A stretch of 64,000 bases of DNA, taken from contig NZ_FNMZ01000004.1 in assembly GCF_900106695.1 (NCBI RefSeq), forward strand, positions 124,001 through 188,000, in the 5' to 3' direction. The stretch is from Albimonas donghaensis. Lineage in GTDB: Bacteria; Pseudomonadota; Alphaproteobacteria; Rhodobacterales; Rhodobacteraceae. The notes under the pieces are model-generated. The model searched no databases, had not been told where the DNA came from, and saw nothing but the letters and a program-made list of their open reading frames with translations. Position numbers and translations under genes: made by a program. Positions 34,790 to 44,122 of this stretch are shown here, piece after piece (the first letter of the stretch is position 1; each line of letters starts with the position of its first letter).

Positions 34790-35800
34790 TCAGAGGGTCA
34801 GGACCACGCGCCCGATCGCCTCGCGCCCGGTGACCAGGCCCATCGCCTCGCGGAACCGCTCCAGCGGCAGCGCGGCGTGGATCTTCGGCGCGATCCGCCC
34901 CTCCGCCCACCACTCGGTCAGCTGCGCCACCCCGGCGCGATACATCGGCGCGAACCGCGCCCGCTCATCGACCACGCCCCAGCCCACATACTGGCCCATG
35001 TTCAGCCCGCAGACCGAGATGTTCTTCAGCAGCAGGATGTTGGACGGCACCTGCGCGATGTCGCCCCCCACGAAGCCGATCACCACATGGCGTCCGTCGT
35101 CGGCAAGGCAGCGCAGGGAGCGGTGCAGCACCTCGCCCCCCACGGTGTCATAGACCACGTCCACCCCGCGCCCGCCCGTCGCCTCCGCCACATAGTCGCG
35201 GAAATTCACCTGCGTGGAGTCGATGACGTGATCGGCCCCGGCCGCGCGCCAATAGGCGGCCTTGGCCTCGCCGCGCACCACGGCGAAGGTCTCGCAGCCC
35301 ATGACCCGCGCGATCTCCATCGCCGGAAGGCCGACGCCGCCCGCCGCGCCATGCACCATGACCTTGTCGCCGGGCTTGATCCCGGCCCGCCAGACCAGCC
35401 CGCCATAGGCGGTCATCCAGGACATCGGGACCGGCACGCCCTCCTGCATCGGGCGGCCCTCGGGGATCTCGAAGACATGGCGGGCATGGACCACCACCTG
35501 CTCCGCGTAGCCGCCGAAATCGAGCACCGCGAAGACCCGCTGCCCGGCCCGGAACCCCGACTCCGCGCCCGCCTCCAGCACCTCGCCGGCCACTTCGGCG
35601 CCCGGCGCGAAAGGCGTGGGCAGCTTGCGCTGATACTTGCCCGCCACCATCAGCGTCGTCGCCCAGCTCACGCCGGAGACCTTGATGCCGATCCGCACGT
35701 CCTCGGCGCCGATCGGGCCGGGGACGGGGACGTCCATGATCTCCAGGTCGTCATAGTCGCGGTAGCTCTCGCAGATCACCGCGCGCATGGTCTCGGTCAT
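34790..35800 (-). CDS. NADPH:quinone oxidoreductase-like zinc-free alcohol dehydrogenase
   Basis: 336 residues of the MDR superfamily. GroES-like N-half and Rossmann half with VMVHGAAGGVGLPAMEIARVMG; catalytic zinc ligands are absent (the GHE motif is replaced by GAEVAGEV), so it is of the quinone reductase/enoyl reductase kind. The ATG at 35800 has GAGGGGG seven bases upstream; ATGs at 35806 and 35788 are alternatives. It starts 11 bp after the acyl-CoA ligase stop, so the two form an operon, perhaps acting on an unsaturated acyl-CoA. Between 34608 and 34789 there is only a CCTCCG hexamer run (34755-34780). Confidence 0.9.
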   Translation of the reverse strand: MTETMRAVICESYRDYDDLEIMDVPVPGPIGAEDVRIGIKVSGVSWATTLMVAGKYQRKLPTPFAPGAEVAGEVLEAGAESGFRAGQRVFAVLDFGGYAEQVVVHARHVFEIPEGRPMQEGVPVPMSWMTAYGGLVWRAGIKPGDKVMVHGAAGGVGLPAMEIARVMGCETFAVVRGEAKAAYWRAAGADHVIDSTQVNFRDYVAEATGGRGVDVVYDTVGGEVLHRSLRCLADDGRHVVIGFVGGDIAQVPSNILLLKNISVCGLNMGQYVGWGVVDERARFAPMYRAGVAQLTEWWAEGRIAPKIHAALPLERFREAMGLVTGREAIGRVVLTL

Positions 35801-35811
35801 TCCCATCCCCC

Positions 35812-37374
35812 TCAGATCGCCCGGTCCCGGCCCTGCCAGAACCCCTCGCGGATCACCCGCTTGAGCACCTTGCCCACCGGGCTGCGGGGCAGGTCCTCCC
35901 AGAACTCGTAGCGCTTGGGCGTGTTGACGCCCGACAGCCGCTCCCGCGCCCAGATCCGCAGCGCCTCGGCGTCCAGCGACGCGCCGGGCGAAAGCTGCAC
36001 CACCGCGGTCAGCGCCTCTCCCCAGCGGTCGTCCGGCGTGCCGATCACCGCGCAGTCCTGGATGGCGGGATGGCCGAGCAGCACCCGCTCGACCTCGCCG
36101 GGATAGATGTTGAACCCGCCAGAGATCACCATGTCCCGCTTGCGGTCCACCAGGTAGTAATAGCCGTCCGCATCCCGCCGACCCAGGTCGCCGGTATGGT
36201 GCCAGCCATGGGCGAAGGTCTCGGCGGTGGCCTCCGGATTGTTCAGATAGCCGGCCATCACCTGGTTGGAGCGGACCACGATCTCGCCCACCTCGTCGTC
36301 GCCCAGCAGCGCCCCGTCCTCGCCCATGATGGCGAGCTGGGTGAACGGCCCCGGCCGCCCGGCGGAGGCGAGCCGATGGGCCAGCGCCGGGTCCGCGGCC
36401 GCGTCCGCGTAGTCCTTCGGCCCCATCCAGGTGATCGACATGGCGACCTCGGACTGGGCGTAGAACTGGGCGAAGCAGGGGCCGAAGATGTCGATGGCCC
36501 GCCGGATCTTGTCCGGCGACATCGGGGCCGCGGCGAACATGAAATGGCGCAGGGTCGAATAGTCGAAATCCCGCGCCCTGGGGTGGTCCAGCATGGCGTA
36601 GATCACCGTCGGGGGCAGCATCAGGTCGGTGATGCCGTCCGCCTCGATCAGCTCCATGATCCGCTCGGGATCGGCCTTGCGCAGCAGCCGCACCATGCCG
36701 CCCAGCAGGAACACCGGCGGCGCCAGCCCGCCCGCCGCATGGGTCATCGGCGCCGCCAGCAGATAGCGCTGCGGGGTCTGCGCGCCCCACAGGATCGCAT
36801 AGGCCGCCGCGTTGATCTCATGCGCGAGATAGCTGTGCGGCACGCCCTTGGGCCGCCCGGTCGTCCCCCCGGTGAAGTTCAGCCGGTAGAGCGTGTCGCG
36901 GTCGGTCATCTCCGCCGGCGGCGGGACCGGGGCGCCGTCGTCGCCCTCGATCAGGCTGCGCAGGCCGGGCCGCCCCGCGTCGTCGCGGTCCAGGCACAGC
37001 CCCGCCGCCACCGTCTTCGAGCGCGCCACCCATTCCGCCGCCTCTTCGGCATGGTCCGAGTGGTAGATCAGCAGCTTCGGCCCGGTCAGGTCGAGATTGC
37101 CGAGATTCTCCTCGAAGGTGGAGCGGGGGTTGAGCGGCACCCACACCGCCTCCGCCCGCCCCAGGCCGAGACAGGCGACATAGCCCCAGGCGTCGTTGGG
37201 GGTGATCACGGCCACCCGGTCTCCCGGCCCGATCCCCAGCCGGTTCAGCGCGCGGGCGATGGCATGGGTGGCCTTCCGCGCCTCGCGGTAGGAGATCGTG
37301 CGCTCGTCGTCCTTCAGGCACGGCGCGTCGGGCGCAAGCATCGCCCCGCGGTCGAACAGGTCGATGACCCTCAT
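35812..37374 (-). CDS. AMP-forming acyl-CoA synthetase
   Basis: 520 residues of the ANL superfamily. The ATP loop is FTGGTTGRPKGVP (about residue 168), the A5 region reads YAQSEVAMS, and the A8 hinge GGFNIYPGEVERVLL and A10 lysine SPVGKVLKR are intact, so it should be active. Substrate class is probably a fatty or aromatic acid. It heads the operon with the quinone reductase-like gene. Its upstream region carries CTTGGTTT and AAACCAAG about 33 bp apart (37402-37450), a possible operator shared with the divergent yhaO-like gene. Confidence 0.92.
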   Translation of the reverse strand: MRVIDLFDRGAMLAPDAPCLKDDERTISYREARKATHAIARALNRLGIGPGDRVAVITPNDAWGYVACLGLGRAEAVWVPLNPRSTFEENLGNLDLTGPKLLIYHSDHAEEAAEWVARSKTVAAGLCLDRDDAGRPGLRSLIEGDDGAPVPPPAEMTDRDTLYRLNFTGGTTGRPKGVPHSYLAHEINAAAYAILWGAQTPQRYLLAAPMTHAAGGLAPPVFLLGGMVRLLRKADPERIMELIEADGITDLMLPPTVIYAMLDHPRARDFDYSTLRHFMFAAAPMSPDKIRRAIDIFGPCFAQFYAQSEVAMSITWMGPKDYADAAADPALAHRLASAGRPGPFTQLAIMGEDGALLGDDEVGEIVVRSNQVMAGYLNNPEATAETFAHGWHHTGDLGRRDADGYYYLVDRKRDMVISGGFNIYPGEVERVLLGHPAIQDCAVIGTPDDRWGEALTAVVQLSPGASLDAEALRIWARERLSGVNTPKRYEFWEDLPRSPVGKVLKRVIREGFWQGRDRAI

Positions 37375-37546
37375 GATGCGGTTTCCACCCTGTTGGTTTC
37401 TTGGTTTCGCTGTGCAGTACTAAGGATCGCATAGCGTGCGGTCAAACCAAGTCTCGCGCCGGCGCGCCCGCGCGTCTGGCCCCTCCGCCGGCGATGCTCT
37501 ATTCCGGGAGGCGACGGGGCGGACCTCCGCGCCCCGGGGGGATGTC

Positions 37547-38683
37547 ATGCTGCGCCTGCTTCACAGTTCCGATCTGCATCTGGGAAAGCGCTACGGCCGC
37601 ATGCCCGAGGCGCTGCGCGGGCGGCTGACCGAGGCCCGGCACGGCGCGCTGGAGCGTCTGGCCGACGCCGCACGGGCCTCCGGCGCCGCCCATATCCTGA
37701 TCGCGGGCGATCTCTTCGACGCCGAGACCCCGGCCCCCGCCACGCTCCGCCAGGGGTTTCAGGCGATGGCCGCGGACCCCGCGCTGACCTGGGTGATCCT
37801 GCCGGGCAACCACGACTCGCTGGCGGCCGACGAGCTCTGGCCCCGCGCCGCCGCCGAGGCCCCGGCCAATGTCCGCCTGGCGCTCTCGCCCCGGCCCATG
37901 GACCTCGCCCCCGGCGCCGTGCTGCTGCCGGCCCCCTGCCCCTCGCGCCGCCCCGGCCGTGACCTGACCGAGTGGTTCGACCGCGCCGAGACCCCGCCCG
38001 GCGCCCTGCGCATCGGCCTCGCCCACGGCGCCGTGCAGAGCTTCGGGGAGGAAGGCGCCGTGGACGTGCTCGCCCCCGACCGGGCGCGGCGGGCGGGGCT
38101 CGACTATCTCGCGCTCGGCGACTGGCACGGGCAGGTGCGCATCGACGCCCGCACCTGGTATTCCGGCACGCCCGAACCCGACCGCTTCCTGCATCGCGGC
38201 CCGGGCGCCGCGCTGGCCGTCACCCTCGACGCCCCCGGCGCGCCCCCCGCCGTCGCCCCCATGGAGACCGGCGATTTCGGGTGGGAGACCGCGGAGCTGG
38301 CCCTTCTCCCGGGCGAGGACCCCGCCGCCCGCCTCGCCGCCGCCCTGCCCGCCCCGGCCCGGCGCCGACGCACCCTGCTGCGCATCCTCGCCACCGGCCG
38401 CGCCCGCCTGCCCGAGCGCGCCGCCTTCCTCGCCGCCGCCGACCACGCGGCCCCGGATTTCGCCTATGCGGAGATCCGCGCCGACGCCCTCGCGCTCGAA
38501 CCCGAGGCGGCGGATCTCGACGCCATCGACCGCGCCGGGGCCCTGCGCGACGCCGCCGAAGCCCTGCTGGCCGAGGCCCGCGACCCCGCCCGTCCCGCCC
38601 CCGACCGCGCCGCCGCCGCCACCGCGCTGGCCCGCCTGCACGCCTACGCCGCCGAGGATGCGGACGAGGGGGCCCCGGCATGA
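37547..38683 (+). CDS. YhaO/SbcD-like DNA repair metallophosphoesterase
   Basis: 378 residues with all calcineurin-like metal motifs: SDLHLG, GDLFD, LPGNHDS, LAHGAVQ and LGDWHG. This is the nuclease half of an Mre11-Rad50-type pair, likely processing DNA ends. The gene overlaps the ATPase gene by 4 bp (ATGA), the arrangement of sbcDC and yhaON. The ATG at 37547 starts right at MLRLLHSSDLHLG as the family does. Confidence 0.92.
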   Translation: MLRLLHSSDLHLGKRYGRMPEALRGRLTEARHGALERLADAARASGAAHILIAGDLFDAETPAPATLRQGFQAMAADPALTWVILPGNHDSLAADELWPRAAAEAPANVRLALSPRPMDLAPGAVLLPAPCPSRRPGRDLTEWFDRAETPPGALRIGLAHGAVQSFGEEGAVDVLAPDRARRAGLDYLALGDWHGQVRIDARTWYSGTPEPDRFLHRGPGAALAVTLDAPGAPPAVAPMETGDFGWETAELALLPGEDPAARLAAALPAPARRRRTLLRILATGRARLPERAAFLAAADHAAPDFAYAEIRADALALEPEAADLDAIDRAGALRDAAEALLAEARDPARPAPDRAAAATALARLHAYAAEDADEGAPA

Positions 38684-41319
38684 TCCTGCGCGCGCTCCGG
38701 CTTGGAAACGTCCGCCGCTTCGCCAATCGCGGCGTGGCGATCGAGGGGATCGGCGACGGCGTCAACGTGCTCTCCGCCCCGAACGAGGAAGGCAAGTCCA
38801 CCTGTTTCGACGCGCTCAACGCGCTGGTCTTCGTCCCCTACACCTCGTCGGCCGCCGCCGCGAAATCGCTGCGTCCGCATTCCGGCGGCAACCCGCTGGT
38901 GGAGGCGGAATTCGAGTTTCCCGACGGGACCTTCCGCGTCGCCAAGCGCTGGCTGGGGGCGAAACGCGCGCTGATCCATGACGCCGGCTCGGGGCGGCTG
39001 GTGGCGCAGGGCGACGACGCCGAGGCCTGGCTCTCCGCCCGCCTGCCGGGCGGGCCGCGGGGGCCGGCGGGGCTGCTCTGGGTGGCGCAGGGGGGCGCGG
39101 AGCTGGGCGCCGCCGACCGGGGCGCCCGCGAGGACGCGCTCGCCGCCGTGGCCGGAGAGGTCGAGGCCCTGACCGGCGGCCGCCGCATGGTCCGCGCGCT
39201 GGCCCGGTGCAACGAGGAGCTGGCCGCGCTGGTCACCGCCACCGGCCGCCCCAGGACCGGCGGCGACTACGCCAGCGCGCTCGACGCCGCCCGGCAGCAC
39301 GAACAGGCGGCCGAGGCGCTGACCGCCCGCGTCGCGGCCCTGCGCGACACGCTCGCCCGCCGCCGCGCCGACCGCGCCCGGCTCGCCGCGCTCACCGACC
39401 CCGAGGCCATGACGCGGCGGGAGGCGGAGCGCGCCGCCACCGCCGCCGCCCTCGCCGCCGCCGCCGCCCGCGCCGACCAGCTCGAAGCCGCCCGCGCTCG
39501 CGAAGGCCTGGCCGAGACCCAGGCCCGCGCCGCGGCCGAGACCCGCGCCCGCGCCGCCCAGGCCGCCCGCGACCGGGCCGAGGCCGCCCGCCTCGCCGCC
39601 GCCGCCCGGGCCGAGGCCGAAACCGCCGCCGCCGCCGAAGCCGCCGCCGACACCGCCCGCGCCGCCGCCACGGAGGCCGCCCGCGCCGCCGAGGCCGCGC
39701 TTGCCTCCGCCCGCGCCCAGGCCGCCCGCGCCGAGGCCCGCGCCCGCGCCGAGGCCGCCGCCGCCCGGCTCGCCGAACTGGAGACCCGCCTCGCGGCCGC
39801 CGAAGCCGCCCGCACCCGCGCCGAGACCGCGCAGGCCGAGGCCCGGGCCCTCGCGCTTCCCGACAAGGCCCTGGATACGGTCGAGGATCTGGAACGCCGC
39901 CTCTCCACGCTGGAAGCCGCCGAGGCCGCGCAGGCCATGCGCTTTCGCATCGACTACGCCCCCGGCGCCGCCGGCCGGGTCCGGCGCGACGGCGCGGCGC
40001 TGGAGGATGGCGGCGGCGGCGCGGCGCTGGGCGAAACCCGGCTGGAGATCGACGGCATCGGCCGGCTGACCCTGATCCCCGCCCCCGGCGCCGGCGCCGA
40101 AACCGCCGCCGCGCTGGCCAGGGTGCGGGAGACGCGGGATGCGGCGCTGACCCGGCTCGGCCTGCCCGATCTTCCCGCCCTGCGCGCCCGCGCGGCGCAG
40201 GCCGCGGCGCTGGCCCAGGCCGCCCAGGTGGCGGCGGCGGAGGCCCGCGCCTCGGCCCCCGACGGGCTCGACGCCCTGCGCGCCCGCATCGCCGCCCTCA
40301 AGGCCGAGGCGCGCCCCCCCGAGGCGCCGCAGGACGCGCCCGCCGAAGCCCCCGACCTGCCCGCCGCCGAGACCCGCGCGGCCGAAACCCGCGCCGCCGC
40401 CGCCGCCGCTTCCGCCGCCCATGCCGCCGCGCGCGAAACCGCGATCCGGACCGCCGCCGACGCCAGCCACGCCGAGACCGGGCTGGCCCGGCTCGACGCC
40501 GCCCCCGCCGCCGACCCGCAGGCCCTGCAGGACGCCGAGACCCGCGCCGCCGAGGCCCTCGCCGCCGCCCGCGCCGCCCGCGAGGCGCTGGAGGACGGCG
40601 CCGCCGATCTCGACGCCGCCCGCGCCGCCGCCGACCGCGCCGCCTCCGTGGTCGCCGCCGCGACGGAGGAAATCGCCACCCTGCGCGCCGCCATCGCCGG
40701 CCATGACGCCGCCATCGCCGCCCGCGCCGAGGAGGAGCCCGAGGCCGCGCTGGCCGAGACCGCCGGCCTGGCCGAAGCCGCCCGCGCCAGGGCCGACCGG
40801 CTGGCGGTCGAGGTCGCCGCCCTCACCCGCCTGAAATCCGCGCTGGAGACCGCCCGCGCCGCCGCCCGCGACCACTATTTCGGCCCGGTGATAGCGGAGC
40901 TGCGCCCCCTGCTCGCGCTGCTGCTGGAAGATACGCCCGGCGGCGGGGCGGGCGGCGGCGGGGCGGGCGGCTTCGACCTGCGCTTCGACGAAGCCAGCCT
41001 GCTGCCCGCGGAGCTGGAGCGCGGCGGCGTGGCCGAACCCGCCGCGATCCTGTCGGGAGGGATGCGCGAACAGCTCGCCCTGCTCACCCGGCTCGCCTTC
41101 GCGCGGCTGCTGGCCCGCGGCGCGCAGGGCGCCGCGCCGGTGATCCTGGACGACGCGCTGGTCTGGTCGGACGACGACCGGATCGAGCGCATGTTCAACG
41201 CGCTCCACCGCCAGGCCCGCGACCTCCAGATCCTGGTGCTCACCTGCCGACAGCGCGCGTTCGAGCGGCTCGGCGGCCGCCCCCTGCGCATGGTCGACTG
41301 GACGCCTCCGGAATTGTGA
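38680..41319 (+). CDS. YhaN/SbcC-like SMC-type ATPase
   Basis: 879 residues. The N-terminal ATPase half opens MILRALRLGNVRRFANRGV with Walker A APNEEGKST (about 34-42), in the YhaN form rather than GxxGxGK. From about 190 to 770 the protein is an extremely Ala/Arg/Glu-rich coiled coil, with a break near 430-490 where a beta-rich insert (RFRIDYAPGAAGRVRRDG) replaces the zinc-hook. The C-terminal half has signature ILSGGMREQLALL (about 790) and Walker B VILDDALVWSDDDR. With its nuclease partner it probably trims blocked DNA ends. No CxxC hook is seen, separating it from canonical SbcC. Confidence 0.9.
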   Translation: MILRALRLGNVRRFANRGVAIEGIGDGVNVLSAPNEEGKSTCFDALNALVFVPYTSSAAAAKSLRPHSGGNPLVEAEFEFPDGTFRVAKRWLGAKRALIHDAGSGRLVAQGDDAEAWLSARLPGGPRGPAGLLWVAQGGAELGAADRGAREDALAAVAGEVEALTGGRRMVRALARCNEELAALVTATGRPRTGGDYASALDAARQHEQAAEALTARVAALRDTLARRRADRARLAALTDPEAMTRREAERAATAAALAAAAARADQLEAARAREGLAETQARAAAETRARAAQAARDRAEAARLAAAARAEAETAAAAEAAADTARAAATEAARAAEAALASARAQAARAEARARAEAAAARLAELETRLAAAEAARTRAETAQAEARALALPDKALDTVEDLERRLSTLEAAEAAQAMRFRIDYAPGAAGRVRRDGAALEDGGGGAALGETRLEIDGIGRLTLIPAPGAGAETAAALARVRETRDAALTRLGLPDLPALRARAAQAAALAQAAQVAAAEARASAPDGLDALRARIAALKAEARPPEAPQDAPAEAPDLPAAETRAAETRAAAAAASAAHAAARETAIRTAADASHAETGLARLDAAPAADPQALQDAETRAAEALAAARAAREALEDGAADLDAARAAADRAASVVAAATEEIATLRAAIAGHDAAIAARAEEEPEAALAETAGLAEAARARADRLAVEVAALTRLKSALETARAAARDHYFGPVIAELRPLLALLLEDTPGGGAGGGGAGGFDLRFDEASLLPAELERGGVAEPAAILSGGMREQLALLTRLAFARLLARGAQGAAPVILDDALVWSDDDRIERMFNALHRQARDLQILVLTCRQRAFERLGGRPLRMVDWTPPEL

Positions 41320-41340
41320 CGGCAAGGGCACGGCGGGGGG

Positions 41341-41396
41341 GGGACGGCGGGCGGGGCGACGGCTCCCGACGGGAGCCGAGCGCCCGACCCCGTCCC
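41341..41396. terminator. Structured hairpin element, copy 1 (bidirectional terminator)
   Basis: Nested stems: GGGACGG with CCGTCCC (41341-41347/41390-41396), CGGGCG with CGCCCG (41348-41353/41381-41386), and an inner CGGCTCCC-GAC-GGGAGCCG (41360-41378). It sits between two convergent genes. The outer 19 nt and 13 nt are identical in a second copy at 48699-48755, while the inner stem differs in sequence but keeps pairing. Confidence 0.7.
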
Positions 41397-41401
41397 CTCC
41401 C

Positions 41402-42670
41402 TCAGACCCGGAGCGTGACGGGCAGCTTCGAGAAGCCAAGCACGAAATTGGACATGACCCGCTCGGCCTCGCCGGTCACTTCGACCCGCTTGAACCGCTT
41501 CTGGATCTCCTCCCACAGGATGCGCAGCTGCATCTCCGCCACCCGGTTGCCCATGCAGCGATGCACCCCGAATCCGAAGGACAGATGCGACCGCGCCTTG
41601 GCCCGCGCGATGTCGAACTCGTAGGGATCGTCGAAGAAGGCGTCGTCGCGGTTGCCCGAGACATACCACATCACCACCTTGTCCCCCTGCCGGATGGTGC
41701 GCCCGCCGACCTCCACATCCTCCAGCGCCGTGCGCCGCATATAGGCCAGCGGCGTCTGCCAGCGGATGATCTCGGACACCATGTTGGGGATCACCGCCGG
41801 GTCCGCCGACAGCCGGTCATACTGCTCCGGGAAATCGTTCAGCGCCATCACCCCGCCGGAGATCGAGTTGCGGGTGGTGTCGTTCCCCCCCACGATCAGC
41901 AGCATCAGGTTGCCCAGCAGGGTCATCGGGTTCTCGGCCATGTCCGCCGTGGCCGGGTCATGGGCCATCAGCGAGATGAAGTCGAAGCCCGGCTCCCGCG
42001 CCTGCCGGTCGCGCCACAGCCCGGTGAAGCAGCCGACGCATTCCATGAGGATCTTCTTGCGCTCCTCCGGGTCCAGCGAGTTGTTGCCCACCTGCGGGGT
42101 CGAGGTCACCACGTCCGACCAGAAGGTCAGCTTGCGCCGGTCCTCGAAGGGGAAGTCGAACAGCGTCGCCAGCATCTGCGTCGTCAGTTCGATGGAGACA
42201 TGCTCCACCCAGTCGAACTCCTCGCCCACCGGCAGCCCGTCGAGGATGTCGCAGACCCGGCCGCGGATCACCGCCTCCAGGTCCTGGAGCCGCTTCGGCC
42301 CCACGCCCGGCATCACCGGCTTGCGCCACTTGGCGTGAATCGGCGCGTCGGAGGAAATGAAGCTCTCGGAGCGAAAGCTCTCGTCCCGGTCGCCGATGAA
42401 GATGCCCTCGGCCGAGGAGAACTGCCGGTGGTTGGTGTCCACCGCCACGATGGTCTCGTAGCTCGACACCGACCAGTAGGCGCCGAACTCGCTCTCGGCG
42501 CAGTAATGCACCGGGGCCTCGGCGCGCAGCCGGTCGAAGAACGGCCAGTGCAGGTTCCGCGCGAAGCGGTCGGCCTTGGAGACGTCCAGCCTGGCCAGCG
42601 GCGTGGACCAAGCCTCTTCGCGCGCCTGCGCCAGCGCGGCGCCGATGGCGGAGTCGGTGGATTTGAGCAT
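41402..42670 (-). CDS. Cytochrome P450, CYP153-like
   Basis: 422 residues, soluble class I P450. The I-helix oxygen motif is VGGNDTTRN (about 259), ExxR is EIIRW (about 298) and the heme loop is FGFGVHRCMGNRVAEMQ with Cys about 371. The stretch VVMWYVSGNRDD and the words around the heme match CYP153 alkane omega-hydroxylases closely. No ferredoxin or ferredoxin reductase gene is beside it, so electrons must come from elsewhere. The ATG at 42670 (MLKSTDSA) has GGGAGAAA before it. Confidence 0.9.
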   Translation of the reverse strand: MLKSTDSAIGAALAQAREEAWSTPLARLDVSKADRFARNLHWPFFDRLRAEAPVHYCAESEFGAYWSVSSYETIVAVDTNHRQFSSAEGIFIGDRDESFRSESFISSDAPIHAKWRKPVMPGVGPKRLQDLEAVIRGRVCDILDGLPVGEEFDWVEHVSIELTTQMLATLFDFPFEDRRKLTFWSDVVTSTPQVGNNSLDPEERKKILMECVGCFTGLWRDRQAREPGFDFISLMAHDPATADMAENPMTLLGNLMLLIVGGNDTTRNSISGGVMALNDFPEQYDRLSADPAVIPNMVSEIIRWQTPLAYMRRTALEDVEVGGRTIRQGDKVVMWYVSGNRDDAFFDDPYEFDIARAKARSHLSFGFGVHRCMGNRVAEMQLRILWEEIQKRFKRVEVTGEAERVMSNFVLGFSKLPVTLRV

Positions 42671-42846
42671 CGGTGTTTCTCCCTGGGACCCCGGTCGCGG
42701 CGCCCCTCCCAAGGCCGGCCCGCGCCGTTGATTGACGCGCAGGATAACCCGACCCGCCCCCGCGCGCCACAACCGAAGGACAAGGGAACGCCACGGAAAT
42801 CGCCTCTGGCCAGAGCGCGCCCGGCCGGGGCATGGTCTGCCGGCGG

Positions 42847-42926
42847 CGCGCCTGACGTTGGTCAGGCGCGGGAGGTCAGGCGCTGGGGTCAGGCGCTGGG
42901 GTCAAGCTCCGGGGTCAGGCGCCGGC
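42847..42926. repeat. Hairpin plus five-copy 13-bp tandem array
   Basis: CGCGCCTGAC-GTTG-GTCAGGCGCG (42847-42870) is a perfect 10-bp hairpin. Its right arm is also the first of five units starting GTCAGG/GTCAAG at 42861, 42875, 42888, 42901 and 42914 (periods 14, 13, 13, 13). It ends 40 bp before the oxidoreductase start codon. Confidence 0.85.
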
Positions 42927-42966
42927 CGCGACCGAAGGCGACGACAGAAGCGGGGGAGGGTTCGAT

Positions 42967-43959
42967 ATGCGCGCGGCATGGTACGACCGGCAGGGACCGG
43001 CGGCGGAGGTGCTCCAGGTCGGAGATCTCCCGACCCCAGAGCCCGGCCCCGGCGAGGCCCGCGTCCGCCTTCGCGCCTCGGGCGCCAATCCCGCCGACAT
43101 GGCGCGCCGCGCCGGCCCCGCCCATGTCATGGAGGGCCCGCGCATCATCCCCCATTCGGACGGCGCCGGCGTGGTCGACGCGGTCGGGCCCGGCGCCGAT
43201 CCCGGCCTGATCGGGCGGCGCGTCTGGCTCTATAACGGTCAGCGCGGGGGGCGCGCGCATGGCACGGCGGCGGAGGCCATCGCGCTCGACGCCTCGCTCC
43301 TCACCCCCCTGCCCGATCATGTGAGCTTCGAGGAGGGCGCCTGTCTCGGCATCCCCTGCATGACCGCCTGGGCCTGCGTGCATTCCGACGGGCCGGTGAC
43401 CGGCAGGACGGTCCTGGTCACCGGCGGCGCCGGGGCGGTGGGGAACTACGCCGTCCAGCACGCCGTGCGCGACGGGGCGCGGGTGATCGCCACCGTCTCC
43501 GACCCCGAAAGCGAGGCGGCGGCGCGCGCGGCCGGCGCCCATGCGGTGCTGCGCCGGGACGCGCCCGATCTCGCCGACGAGATCCTCGAAGCCGCCTCCG
43601 GCCCCGTCGACCGCATCGTCGAGGTGGATCTGGGCGGCGACGCCGCCGTCGCCCAGCGGGTGATCGGCGTCAACGGCGTGATCGCGGCCTACGCCTCCAG
43701 GGGCGACCCGCGCCCGGCGCTCGACGTCTACGGCCTGCTTCGGCGCAACGTGACCCTGCGCATGTTCCTGCTGCCGATCTCGCCCCTGCCGCTGCGGCAG
43801 GCCGCGCAGGCGGCCATCGCCGCCTGGCTCTCCGACCCCGCGCAGCCGGCCCGCCACGCGGTCGCCGCGCGCTTCCCGCTCGCCGACATCGCCGCGGCGC
43901 ACCAGGCGATCGAGGCCGGGGGCAAACGCGGCACGGTGGTTCTGCTGCCCGAACGCTGA
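42967..43959 (+). CDS. NADPH:quinone reductase-like oxidoreductase
   Basis: 330 residues of the zinc-free MDR group. The start MRAAWYDRQGPAAEVLQVGDL is typical of quinone oxidoreductase, and the Rossmann motif is VLVTGGAGAVGNYAVQHA. It probably reduces quinones or enones with NADPH. A purine-rich GGGGGAGG precedes the ATG. It is transcribed divergently from the P450 gene, with the 13-bp repeat array in its leader. Confidence 0.9.
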   Translation: MRAAWYDRQGPAAEVLQVGDLPTPEPGPGEARVRLRASGANPADMARRAGPAHVMEGPRIIPHSDGAGVVDAVGPGADPGLIGRRVWLYNGQRGGRAHGTAAEAIALDASLLTPLPDHVSFEEGACLGIPCMTAWACVHSDGPVTGRTVLVTGGAGAVGNYAVQHAVRDGARVIATVSDPESEAAARAAGAHAVLRRDAPDLADEILEAASGPVDRIVEVDLGGDAAVAQRVIGVNGVIAAYASRGDPRPALDVYGLLRRNVTLRMFLLPISPLPLRQAAQAAIAAWLSDPAQPARHAVAARFPLADIAAAHQAIEAGGKRGTVVLLPER

Positions 43960-43972
43960 CCCCGCCCCCTCC

Positions 43973-44021
43973 GATCGCCCCGTTAGATCGCCCCGTCAGA
44001 CGGCGCCGTCAGACCGTCCCG
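43973..44021. repeat. Four-copy 13-bp tandem array before the IclR gene
   Basis: GATCGCCCCGTTA, GATCGCCCCGTCA, GACGGCGCCGTCA and a partial GACCGTCCCG follow each other from 43973 at exact 13-bp steps, starting 13 bp after the oxidoreductase stop. Confidence 0.75.
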
Positions 44022-44122
44022 CGCCCCGCCCTCCGCCCGGCCGGGACCGCCCGGCGGCGCCCGCAAGTGGACATTCCCCGCCCGATGCGCCAAGCCTTTG
44101 GTTTGGTCCCCAAGGAGATCCG

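Noticed and set aside
38644-41439. A minus-strand Gly/Arg-rich frame of over 900 codons opposite the YhaN-like gene
   Set aside because: It mirrors the Ala-rich coiled coil of the real gene and has no recognisable domain.
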